Shown: piece by piece, positions 55,300 through 64,000 of the stretch
How positions within the stretch are numbered: the first letter of the stretch is position 1
Layout: each line of letters begins with the position of its first letter
Source of the DNA: Cycas panzhihuaensis
Lineage: Eukaryota > Cycadophyta
Reading direction: 5' to 3'
Assembly (NCBI GenBank): GCA_023213395.1
Contig: CM041465.1
Coordinates: 129,091,741-129,155,740 of the forward strand
Length of the DNA: 64,000 bases
Notes under the pieces: generated by a model
What the model saw: only the letters and a program-made list of their open reading frames with translations
Told to the model about the DNA's origin: nothing
Database searches by the model: none
Position numbers and translations under genes: made by a program

Positions 55300-55650
55300 T
55301 ACTTTTAAATGTTGAGCTGATATTTTATCAATAAAATTATGAGTACTTCTTGGATCAATCAAAATCGTAATAGCTTGATTTTTAATAAATCCTCGTAGTT
55401 TAAGTGTGTCAGATCTTGTCAAACCACTCATAGCTGAGAATAACATTTTTAAGATGTCCTCCTCCTGGTTATACTGATACTCCTGATTTTCAATATTTTC
55501 TTGGCCACATTCGGTACCCTCTTCTTCTTCAATTTCCTCATCCTCTACTACCGAAGATAATTCGATCGTGTATAATTGATTTTTCTGACATTTATGATTA
55601 GGTGTCCATTTTTTAGCACACCTGAAACAGAGATTCGTTTTTCGTAGTTC
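55300..55650 (-). pseudogene. G5 zinc knuckle and protease
   Basis: Minus strand. [14 protein letters not shown] at about 55625-55585 is the chromovirus-type knuckle (CX2CX7HXC). The protease active site reads [15 protein letters not shown] (about 55380-55340), with the usual D-S-G changed to [13 protein letters not shown] follows, as in other gypsy proteases. Confidence 0.85.
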
Positions 55651-55809
55651 TTCCTACTCAGCTCTTGTTCTTTGAAGGAATGGTTTAACTGGCCGACTAA
55701 TTCTGTTGCGCACAAAACCAGGTCGTATTGCTGAAGGAGGATTAGAATGAGCATACGGAGGAATATAAGGTCTTGTTCTTGCCTTCCTTAATTCATTGAT
55801 CTTTCCTTC

Positions 55810-56679
55810 CTATATTTTGGCTAGTTGTATTACCTTATTCAGATCCTGAGGTTCCTGAATTTTAACGTCGGCTTGGATCTCTATTATCAGACCATCTATA
55901 TATAGCTGGATAAGTCGATTGGTCGGAATATCTTCTAACACATAGCTTAGCCTCGTGAATGCTGCACTATATTCTTCCACAGAACCAGTTTGCTTTAATC
56001 TTCGTAATTCACAATAATAATCACGATTAGATACAGTCTCAAACCGTGCGATGAATAAGCGTACAAATTCTTTCCAGGTTGGAAGTTGAGTCCGAAAAGA
56101 GGTTCGTTCTAGACACTGCCACCATTCACATGCTATCCCATCCATGTGCAGGGTGGCTAACGGAACTTGCTCTTCTTGCTCAATCTCCATTAAGCGAAAG
56201 TAGTTTTCCATTTGCTGAATCCATACTCTTGGCTCATGCGATTTTTGTTGTATACTGAAACGTTGTATAGTAATTTTTTCTAACTTTTCCTTTTTCTGTG
56301 TTTGAATACTCTGTAAGCAATTAAAGTATGCTTGAAAGCCCACTATCTTTTGTTCTTCAGGAGTTAAATTCCAGTATTCATTAAGATATTTCCTGATAGC
56401 CTCTTTTTCAAAATTAATCAGAGATATTTGAGGACCCAACTGATTTCTTGTAGTTTGATGTCTAAAATGCGATTGACGGCTATTTGCTTCATCTTCTAAA
56501 CCTAGTACAATCATATCTTCTTTTCTACTTGTCGCCATGATTGTTAGTTTATCCAAAATTTGGTGTAAGGTATGGTTTAAGAGGGCGTTTGACGTTTGAA
56601 CTGCGCTATGGACTGCCTGAGTGATTGGTTCGACGATCTCTTTTTGAACGGTATTGTCTGCCATGTCTTCAATATTCAT
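55810..56679 (-). pseudogene. G5 gag capsid
   Basis: Minus-strand ORF of 289 codons from MNIEDMADNT. The retrotransposon-gag core is WIQQMENYFRLMEIE, VPLATLHMDGIACEWWQCL, WKEFVRLFIARFE and SVEEYSAAFTRLSYVL, with a long amino helix before it. Ends at TAG 55810; the frame then continues to the knuckle. The start codon fits the element start about 70 bp from its cut end. Confidence 0.9.
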
Positions 56680-56751
56680 TATCTTAATAATTGTATAAGT
56701 ACGGCTCCACTGCTTTTCTATCGTGTTTGGTTGACCAATGAAATTAGATAG

Positions 56752-57175
56752 TGTTAGATGATATAATGTAAACTTTATGTTTCTTTATGTTATTATTTAG
56801 TCACATGTCTAATATGTAATTTAAGTGATTATAATGTTTTAAACTTAGGTTTATTAATTTGTGGATGGTCGTTGAAATGCGGAACTGCATTCCAACGAAC
56901 CTCCTTAGTATTTATTCATCTCCTAGATTCATGGAGATGGTTCCAAGAATCTAGGAGGTCTGTTCAAATGCATGTTTAAAGGTTGGTTTTGGTTGATAGT
57001 AGTTTTGTATCATGGTTTTAATTCTTTATTAATAAATTAGACTTAGGAGGTGGTTTTTCTTCCCCAGAATGGGTTTTCCACTTGTCAAATAATGTGTACC
57101 TGTGCAGTGTTATTTCCTGTTATTACTTGCATTTGTAGATCCTGTTAACATTGTACATGTGCCTCTATTCTCACA
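56752..57175 (+). repeat. C7 5' LTR
   Basis: Starts TGTTAGATGATATAATG, ends CTATTCTCA(CA), followed by TGGTATCAGAGC. Length about 422-424 bp. The right copy (63889 on) lacks a TTTCTTTATG-like duplication near 56785. Confidence 0.88.
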
Positions 57176-57187
57176 TGGTATCAGAGC
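57176..57187 (+). other. C7 primer-binding site
   Basis: TGGTATCAGAGC, exact match to the initiator-tRNA-Met complement. Confidence 0.92.
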
Positions 57188-57275
57188 ATCTTTCATACCA
57201 TCTCCACTTACACCAGATTTCTTCACCCTCTCTGACCCAGCCTGATCCACAAAATTCAGCTTTGCTGATATCCCC
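57187..57275 (-). pseudogene. Captured kinesin motor fragment in C7 leader
   Basis: On the minus strand about 28 codons read AKLNFVDQAGSERVKKSG followed by VSGDGMKDA. This is the switch II region of kinesin motor domains (consensus VDLAGSERV), with Leu to Gln at one position. Nothing else of the motor domain is present. It touches the primer site on its right-hand (minus-strand) end. Short, but the motif is highly specific. It is a fragment inside the element, not a gene. Confidence 0.6.
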
Positions 57276-57329
57276 CTTTCACCGTCTAACTGGTTTAGGC
57301 TTTCACCGTCCTGGATTAGGATTTCTCCC

Positions 57330-57567
57330 ATCTGGGTTAGACTTTCTACATTGTGGGTTACGTTTTGTCCAACAATTTGTATGAGAAAATCTTCAAGAAC
57401 ATGACAGCCAAGCTCTTTGAGTCTATCATACAAATCCGGCCCTTGATGAGGACATCGACGAGGCAACGATAAGTGGCAACGTCCGGATGGAAATTGAAGG
57501 ACTTCATCTGGTGGAGAACGAGAGCAACATCTTCAAATAAACTGACTCGGCCATATGTTTTAATCAA
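57330..57567 (-). pseudogene. Captured PPR-protein fragment in C7 leader
   Basis: Minus strand ORF 57567-57358 begins with a pentatricopeptide repeat: [20 protein letters not shown] then FNFHPDVATYRCLVDVLIKG, a good 35-residue PPR motif. After a frameshift near 57430 the reading LYDRLKELGCHV looks like the next repeat. PPR proteins bind organelle RNA; the family is very large in plants. Here it is a truncated piece, opposite in strand to the eL18 fragment that abuts it. Confidence 0.65.
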
Positions 57568-57572
57568 AAGGG

Positions 57573-57934
57573 ACCAACAAACCGTCGATGTCCCTGTCTT
57601 GGTTGGCTCGTTTCATGAAGGGAAAGGACGACAAGATTGTGGTAGTTGTACGCACCATTACCGATGACACTAGGTTTTTTGAGTTGCCTCCTTTGAAGAT
57701 AACAGCTTTTAAATTTACCGAGACTGCAAGAGCTCGTATTTTGAAGGCGGGAGGTGAATGCTAGAGTTTCGATCAACTTGCTCTGCGGGCACCTCTAGGG
57801 CAAAACATGGTCCTCTTACGTGGTCCAAAGAGCCATCGAGAGGCTGTCAAACACTTTGGAAGGGCACCAGGTGTGCCTCATAGTCATACCAAACCTTATG
57901 TCTGCTCAAAACGGAGGGAAGATCGAGAGTTGCT
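57573..57934 (+). pseudogene. Captured 60S ribosomal protein eL18 fragment in C7 leader
   Basis: Reading plus-strand frame from 57573 gives about 120 codons matching eL18 (RPL18): [79 protein letters not shown]. There is one in-frame TAG (after AGGEC). The amino-terminal third and the carboxy end of the 187-residue protein are missing. The run is uninterrupted, as expected from a spliced transcript. It is a captured or inserted fragment; other plant retroelements are known to carry host exons. Confidence 0.88.
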
Positions 57935-58140
57935 GTTCCAGTGAACCAAACGAAAGGGGGATCGATCTTCTTGACGGCCACGAACGTCTCTTGTTGAACG
58001 CCATTGCCATCTCCATCGACTGGACCTCCAAGCCTGTAAACAAAGACGCGTCGCCACGAACTAACGCACCAGAGCACCACCATCGTCCAAGATTTAGATC
58101 TGCAAAGAAATGCGCCGCCACGCCATTGCATAATAGGTAG
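57935..58140 (-). other. Unassigned fragment in C7 leader, possibly captured
   Basis: On the minus strand one frame reads LGRWWCSGALVRGDASLFTG and another LGGPVDGDGNGV right after it. The pattern W-C-S-G-A-L ... T-G-G ... D-G-D resembles the glyoxal-oxidase amino-terminal family, across a frameshift. I hold this as a weak suggestion. GC-richer than the element around it, like the other captured pieces. Confidence 0.3.
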
Positions 58141-58269
58141 GGTTTCTTACGCCCATACCCCCCCTCGGACCCCAATGCATCTTCAAATTTGATTTTCTTT
58201 TTTTAATCGAATAATTTCGTCGGGTCCGTCCATGTAGGTTTAGGTTTTTATTTTTATTTTTTTTAATTT

Positions 58270-58930
58270 TGATTTAAATTAAACATTAGCCCCCCCCCCT
58301 TTTATAATACTTTGATGTAAATAAATTTAAACTCTCCCCTTTTATAATACTTTAATTTAATTAAAACCTAAACTTCCCCCCCTTTTTTAGCATTTTTTGA
58401 TTTAATAAAACATAAGCAATAACCTTTCTTTTATCACATTTTGATTAAATCAAATACACCCCCCCCTTCTATCATGTTTTGATTTTAATTTAATCCACAC
58501 CCCCCCCTTCTCTTATTATATTTTGATATAATCAAATACCCCCCCTTACTTATTACATTTTGATTTACAAAATTTAATCAAAACCCTCCCTCCTCCATTA
58601 TATTCTAAGATTAAAATCAATTTACCATCCCTTTTTAATCAACTTTTAAATATTAAAAAAATTAGCCTTCCTCCTTCTATATATATTTTTTATAAGACTA
58701 ATCAACCTTAGGGTAATTAAAATAAACCCTCCGCCCCCCTATTACATTTTAATAATTAAACTTAACCCTCCTATCACTACATTCTAATGTTAAAATCAAC
58801 TTTATTCCCTTTTATTACATTATACCCTTTTTTTATTACATTTAATTAGCACCCCCTCATTACGTTAGTGTATTAATATATTTTTAAATCTTCCTTTTTA
58901 ATCAATTAAATCTAACTATTATTTCCCATT
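58270..58930 (+). repeat. C7 degenerate repeat, about 40 bp units with C-runs
   Basis: Roughly fifteen loosely similar units of 35-50 bp: TTATTACATTTTGATT, AT-rich stretch such as TAAATCAAA, then a run of 5-9 C followed by TT. Some units contain TTTTGATTAAATCAAA, a near-palindrome. Non-coding. 58931-59590 continues AT-rich with no gene. Confidence 0.6.
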
Positions 58931-59591
58931 AAATATTTGGATATTAAACCCCTTTCCACACTTAATTTGTAGATTTTAATTATGCATTTTAACTTTCTGA
59001 TTCAAAATAAAATAAAATCAATAAAACTCTCTTTTTCTCAAATTAATATATCTTTAAAATTATATATCTTTTCTTTTTGCATTATTATTGTGGAAGACCA
59101 ATAATAAACTTTACAAACTATTAGCTGTTAATTGTCAACATTTAATCAAAAGCCTTTTAACTTATTCATATCTATTTCTTAAAATAAAAAGGAAAACAAA
59201 ATACTTTAGTTATAAAGTTTTTTTTTTTTAAGTAAAATACTTACTTTGTTAAGGGGAACTGTTTATTTTTCAATTAAGGGGGATCTTTTATTTTGAAAGG
59301 GGACTTTTCATTAGAGTAAGGGCAACTAATTTATTTATCAAAGGGGGACTATTTCTGTAAGAGAACTGTTTATCAAAAAGGGATTGCTTAAGGCAACGTT
59401 TTTAAAAAGTTGTTTGTTTATTCAATTTGTTTACAAACACATGATTTTTTTCTTAAATACAATTAATGCATACTAGAATACCTTCTTGAATTATATCTGT
59501 TAACATGATTAGTATTTTTTACTAAGTGATTATTTTTCCAATCACCTTCATTAACTCTTCAATCTATAATCAAACCTCAAAACTCCTAATA

Positions 59592-60700
59592 TGGCATTAA
59601 TGCCAGGGACAGTCACCTGCGTTCCAATTCCAGTATTAACTGGCTCAAACTATGCTGACTGGAGGAATCGCATATCCCATCAGCTCAAACAGCAAAAGAT
59701 ATAGCGATATGTGACATGTGAATAAACCAAAAGCAGATGCTACTCAGAGTCTTATGGTATATCTGATGAACTCAGATGCCGCTTTAGGCACCATATTAAA
59801 CTCACTCTCACCAGGAATCAGTCAGCAGTTTTCTGAAAAAGATGACTTAGTCACTGTCTGGAAAACCTTGCAAGAAAAATATGACAAGGTTGATACACAT
59901 CAAGTGGTTGTCCTAGAACAACAATTGTATAATCTGACTTTTGACGACTTTTCAAATGTTGAGGATTTTTTAACTAAAATTCAATCAATTAATAAAGATC
60001 TAGATAACTGCATCAAATTTAAAACCAAAGAAGGCGATGTTGAAAAAATAACTACGCATGTTAGAGACGACGACACGCTCGTACGTCTTGCAGTAAACAA
60101 ACTACCAAAACACTTTAATCTCTTCAAAATTGCCAGACAACAAGCTGGAAACCCACCTATAACATTCAATCAGTTGACAAACCAGCTGATTGAACATCAG
60201 ACAATGTTAATTCAAACAGGTGCATTAAAAGATCCTTCACAGGCTTTGTTTTCTAAAACTAAGCCATAATTTAAAAACAAACAACAAAACAACAATTTTC
60301 ATAATAATCTAAAATTTCAAAAACCTCATAGAGGTTCACCGTCTAATTCACAAAACAATGTAAAATATTCTGGTCCAACTAAACACCAGAATACTCCTAA
60401 TCAATTCTTTCAAAATAGGAACGACGTAACTTCTTCTTAGAATACTAGTTGTGCTTATTGTCATAAAAGAGGCCACACTATTGACATCTGTAGAAGTAGA
60501 ATAGCTTTGGAAGCATGGAAAGCTTCCAAGGGATTGCAAAATAAACCTCAATCCCATTCTCAATCCCATTTTCAATCCCATTCTCAATCATGACCCAAAA
60601 ATCGTCAATCTCATAATCGTTCTTTAGCAGCAATAACTTCTGCATTTGTTGCTCCTTCAAATCAACCACCACAGTGGATCCTTGACTCTGGTGCGTCCCA
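59592..60700 (+). pseudogene. C7 gag with zinc knuckle
   Basis: The frame from ATG 59592 (MALMPGTVTC, PVLTGSNYADWRNRISHQL) is broken by two stops near 59703-59720, then is open 59718-60269: ALGTILNSLSPGISQQF, VVVLEQQLYNLTFDDFSNVE, LAVNKLPKHFNLFKIA. After a stop an Asn/Gln-rich region leads to an intact knuckle CAYCHKRGHTIDIC (about 60450). The ATG at 59592 is preferred because copia gags begin with the L-x-G-x-N-Y-x-x-W segment found there. Confidence 0.9.
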
Positions 60701-60959
60701 TCACATGACTGGACACCAGAAAAATTTAACCATTTATCAATCCGATACGAACTCTAAAGAAGAGATTTCTTTCGGAAGTGGTAATCAACTTAAAGCCAAA
60801 GGATCAGGTGACGTTATCCTAAAAGATGGTTCAATCAAGGACGTTTTTTATGTACCCGGTTTGTTACCAAACCTACTTTCAGTTTATCAAATCTGCCAGA
60901 AAGACCCTGTCGTCGAATTCTGGAAAAATAAATTTATCATAAAGGAACCATCAAACTAA
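60670..60959 (+). pseudogene. C7 protease
   Basis: PPQWILDSGASHHMTGH carries the intact D-S-G-A active site. Then EEISFGSGNQLKAKGSG and DVFYVPGLLPNLLSVYQ, typical copia protease. A stop follows at 60957. Better preserved than in C3 and C6. Confidence 0.92.
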
Positions 60960-62060
60960 TTCAAACATATTGCCTCAGGACCTGTTGATCATAACACAGG
61001 TCTCTATAGTCTAACCAGTCTTCAAAATAAAAAATCAAAATCTTTTAGTGCCTTTATTGCCAAATCTGACTCAGTCAACAAACTTTGGCATGCAAGATTT
61101 GGCCATACAAGTTATGGCAAATTGCAATATTTAAAGAAGCATGAAATGGTTCATGGTTTACCACCCTTAAACATTGTTTATGGTGTTTGTGAAGCCTGTA
61201 TGACAGGCAAACAACACATGGATCCATTTCCACACAAAACTCAATATAGAGCAACTGCTCCACTCAAACTTGTCCACTCTGACATATGTGGACCCTTTCA
61301 TGTAACGTCATACTCCGGTTCTCGTTACTTTGTTACATTCATAGATGATTATTTAAGAAAATATTGGGTTTATATGCTCAAAACACGTAGTCAAGTGTTT
61401 GACATTTTCGTTGAATATAAAACATTAGTTGAAAATCAATCAAATTCAAGAATCAAAATATTTCGATCTGATAATGCTAAGGAATATTTAAGTGGAAATT
61501 TTACTTCTTTCTGCAAATCACACGGAATTCGGTTCCAACATTTCGTTGCTTACACACCTCAACAAAACGGTGTTCTTTGAACATAAAAACCGTACTCTTG
61601 TTGAAATGACTCGTTGCATGTTACATGCAAAGAATCTAGATTTAAAATTATGGGCAAAAGCAATTAACTGCTCTAATTATTTATTAAATCGTTTACCTAG
61701 TAAATGTCTACAGAACGTTACTCCAGAACAAAAATGGTCTGGAAGAAAACCATCTGTCAATCATTTACGAATCTTTGGCAGTATTGCGTGGGGACATATC
61801 TCTCACGAAAAACGCAAAAAATTAGACAAAAAAGGTCAAAAATACATCTTTGTTGGCTATAACGAAGAGAGTAAAGCTTATAGACTCTTAGATTCAATCA
61901 CGCATCACATTTCTATTTTGCGTGATGTAATATTTGATGAAGAAGGATCTTCTTCAAAATCTACTTATGTAGAACTTCCTGTTGAAAATTTGTTAACCAA
62001 CACTTGTTTGGTTGACCCTTCTGATAAACAAGTTGATTTAGAAGTTACAGAATCTTTATC
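60960..62060 (+). pseudogene. C7 integrase
   Basis: Zinc region KLWHARFGHTSYGKL ... CEACMTGKQHMDPF. Core: LVHSDICGPFHVTSY (Asp), IKIFRSDNAKEYLSG (Asp), then a frameshift at about 61575 and HKNRTLVEMTRCML with the catalytic Glu just before it. RIFGSIAWGHISHEKR and IFVGYNEESKAYRLLDS follow. The triad is complete apart from the frameshift between the second Asp and Glu. Confidence 0.92.
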
Positions 62061-63177
62061 AACTCAAGTCCAAAATTGGATTCTATCTGAACCCACTGAA
62101 ACAGATCCTTCCCTTCAGGCTAGTTCATCAAATCAACCTGCATCTTCAGATACAGTTACTCACAAGCAACCTATTTGGGCAACAAAAATGCTTGCTACTG
62201 CTGGATCTGATATAGGTAATCCTACCGATACCAGACGCACACATGCGCAAAAACTACATGCTAATTTTTCTTTAATGGCAAAAATAATGGACAACAATGA
62301 TCCCAAAACATTTAAACAAGCTAGCAACAATCCTGTATGGCAGGATGCTATGCAAACTGAATTTGATGCCTTAATTAAAAATTTAACCTGGGATCTTGTT
62401 CCTCTCCCACCTGGAAAAAATGTAGTTGACTATAAATGGGTCTATAGGACTAAATATAACTCAACAGGCGCAGTTGAAAAATATAAAGCTCGCCTTGTTG
62501 CCAAAGGATTTTCTCAAATAGATGGCATTGATTATAATGAAACCTTTGCCCCTGTTGCAAAGATGAACACAATCAAGACAATTATTGCTCTTGCAGCCAA
62601 GTTTGGTTGGGAAATCCACCAAATGGATGTTAAGAGTGCTTTCTTGAATGGTGATCTCAAAGAAGAGATCTATATGTCACAGCCACCTGGATTTATTGAA
62701 AATCCTAATTTAGCTTGCAAACTTAAAAAATCTATTTACGGTTTAAAACAAGCTCCTCGAGCTTGGTATACCAAAGTCGATGATTATTTAATTCACATTG
62801 GATACACTAGATGTATTAGTGATCCAAATCTTTATTTTAAACATGAAAATGAAAATCTTACTATTCTAATCCTCTATGTTGATGACATTATCATTACTGG
62901 ATCATCAACTCATAATATTCATAATCTAAAATCTACTTTAATGAACAAATTCGAAATGACCGATTTAGATCTATTACATTACTTTCTTGGTTTACAAGTT
63001 TATCAAAATCATTCAAATATAACAATATCTCAACCTAAGTATATTCTAGACTTAATTCAGCGGTTTAACATGGAAAATGATAAACCTGTAACCAATCCTT
63101 TACAATCAGGAGTTAAAGCATCTCGATTGTCCAACTCGTTATGTGATCCAACTCTATCTGAGACAACCGATTGGTAG
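62061..63177 (+). pseudogene. C7 reverse transcriptase
   Basis: Continuous frame within ORF 61492-63177. Motifs: LIKNLTWDLVPLPPGKN, WVYRTKYNSTGAVEKYKARL, HQMDVKSAFLNGDLKEEIYM, SIYGLKQAPRAWYTKVDDYL, LYVDDIIITGSSTHN (catalytic box intact), LDLLHYFLGLQV. It ends by frameshift at TTDW (63177). The most intact RT in the window. Confidence 0.95.
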
Positions 63178-63839
63178 TCTTATCTATCTTACTCACACCA
63201 TACGATATTTCTTATGCTGTTGCTTTATGTTCCCGTTATATGCAACAACCACACGAATCTCATTGGAAAGCCACTAAACGTATCTTACGTTATCTAAAGC
63301 ATACTGTCTTTTATGGACTAACTTATAATTTTTACAACAAACCTTTATCTTTAACAGGTTATACTGATTCAAATTGGCCAGGTGATTCAAATGATCGTAA
63401 ATTTACTTCAGGTTATGTATTTTTTATAGATTCCTCACCTATTACTTGGTCTAGCAAAAAAATGGAGGTACTAGTGTTATCAACGACTGAAGCCGAATAT
63501 CGAGCATTAGTTGAAGCTGGTAAAGAAGCACTTTGGCTAAAATCTTTACTAAATGAAATTGGTCTGTTTCTAAACTCTTCAATTGAAATTAAAATTGATA
63601 ATCAAGGTGCAATTGCTATAGCAACAAATCCAGTTTCTCATTCTAGGACCAAGCATATTGAATTACATCAGCATTTTAATCGCAATTTAGTTACTAATAA
63701 TCTTGTTTGTTTGTCTTATTGTCCAATAGATTTACAAATTGCTGACATTATTACGAAGTCTTTAACTGAAGCAAAGTTTTTAAATCTCAGAGATTTGTTG
63801 CAGATAAAAGAAGTCTCCATCGAAGGGGGATCACCGTGA
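63171..63839 (+). pseudogene. C7 RNase H
   Basis: ORF of 222 codons in the next frame: DISYAVALCSRYMQQPHESHW, LTGYTDSNWPGDSNDRKFTS, TWSSKKMEVLVLSTTEAEYR, IKIDNQGAIAIATNPVSH, RTKHIELHQHF and IADIITKSLTEAKF. All catalytic acidic residues (D in YTDS, E in EAEY, D in IDNQ) are present. One frameshift separates it from RT. Confidence 0.95.
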
Positions 63840-63888
63840 TGAAGCTCTTCTTTTCTCTCAAAGATATAAAGTTTACATTAAAGGGGGA

Positions 63889-64000
63889 TGTTAGATGATA
63901 TAATGTAAACTTTATGTTATTATTTAGTCACATGTCTAATATGTAATTTAAATGATTATAATGTTTTAAACTTAGGTTTATTATTTGTGGATGGTCGTTA
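63889..64000 (+). repeat. C7 3' LTR, start only
   Basis: TGTTAGATGATATAATG after the polypurine tract AAAGGGGGA; continues past the window. Confidence 0.92.

Larger units (their letters stand above)
51823..56751 (-). mobile_element. G5: chromovirus (Ty3/gypsy with chromodomain)
   Basis: Minus strand. Gag, protease, RT, RNase H, integrase and a C-terminal chromodomain are followed at once by a polypurine tract and the 3' LTR (51823-52071). The 5' end is cut at 56751 by C7, about 70 bp upstream of gag, so the 5' LTR is outside the window. Protease and RT active sites are mutated, and integrase has stops. Confidence 0.92.
56752..64000 (+). mobile_element. C7: Ty1/copia element carrying host gene fragments, 3' end outside window
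   Basis: The 5' LTR begins TGTTAGATGATATAATG at 56752; the 3' LTR begins with the same bases at 63889 and runs past the window end. Primer site, captured fragments, a C-rich repeat, gag, protease, integrase, RT, RNase H and a polypurine tract (AAAGGGGGA) lie between. The element is more intact than C6, but gag has stops and integrase/RNase H have frameshifts. It inserted into the 5' end of G5. Confidence 0.93.

Noticed and set aside
57110-57466. A real kinesin gene
   Set aside because: Only about 28 residues match, and the rest of the ORF is LTR, tandem CTTTCACC-like sequence and PPR fragment.
57573-57934. A functional eL18 gene
   Set aside because: It lacks both ends, has an in-frame stop, and sits in a retroelement leader.

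Overview
This window is plant nuclear DNA made almost entirely of LTR retrotransposons nested inside one another. I find no intact cellular gene. The plant assignment rests on three things: copia primer-binding sites matching plant initiator-tRNA-Met, a chromodomain gypsy element (chromovirus), and captured fragments of a pentatricopeptide-repeat (PPR) gene and the cytosolic ribosomal protein gene eL18. Stacked, decayed elements suggest a large genome; gymnosperm or fern is a guess, and the species cannot be told from here.

Layout, with labels used throughout. G1 (1-8213, +): 3' part of a gypsy element of the Athila/Tat-like branch, ending in its 3' LTR. L1 (8214-9625, -): an LTR plus leader of an unknown element. 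G2 (9626-18351, -): 5' half of a G1-like gypsy, interrupted by C1 (11185-14649, -), a gag-only copia-like element. G3 (18352-41309, +): an old G1-like gypsy broken by four or more insertions: C2 (18371-20070, + copia remnant), G4 (21121-31883, - gypsy with both LTRs), C3 (33579-39231, - copia), and a copia LTR piece J (40048-40622). C3 itself holds S1 (37304-37674), a 371 bp SMART/TRIM-like element. 41310-42212 is unassigned. C5 (42213-42389 and 49979-51822, +) is an old copia LTR and leader into which a complete relative, C6 (42390-49973, +), inserted. G5 (51823-56751, -) is a chromovirus. C7 (56752 to beyond 64000, +) is a copia whose leader carries host gene fragments.

Five insertions are supported by target-site duplications (TSDs), four exact (C2 ACATG, C3 GAAGT, S1 GTTTC, C6 TTATG) and one with a mismatch (C1 YGTAC). 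By eye, LTR divergence is about 3% for C3, 4% for C6, 5-6% for C1 and C2, and 13% for G4.

The most interesting content is as follows. (1) The G1/G2/G4 gypsy group has a second capsid-like domain between protease and reverse transcriptase, several zinc knuckles, a DGG protease motif and two extra genes downstream of integrase. (2) The C7 leader carries eL18, PPR and kinesin fragments. (3) S1 is a minimal element with 54 bp palindromic LTRs. (4) Three different tandem-repeat arrays lie in the untranslated regions of G1, G4 and C7. All coding regions carry stops or frameshifts, so no element here looks autonomous.
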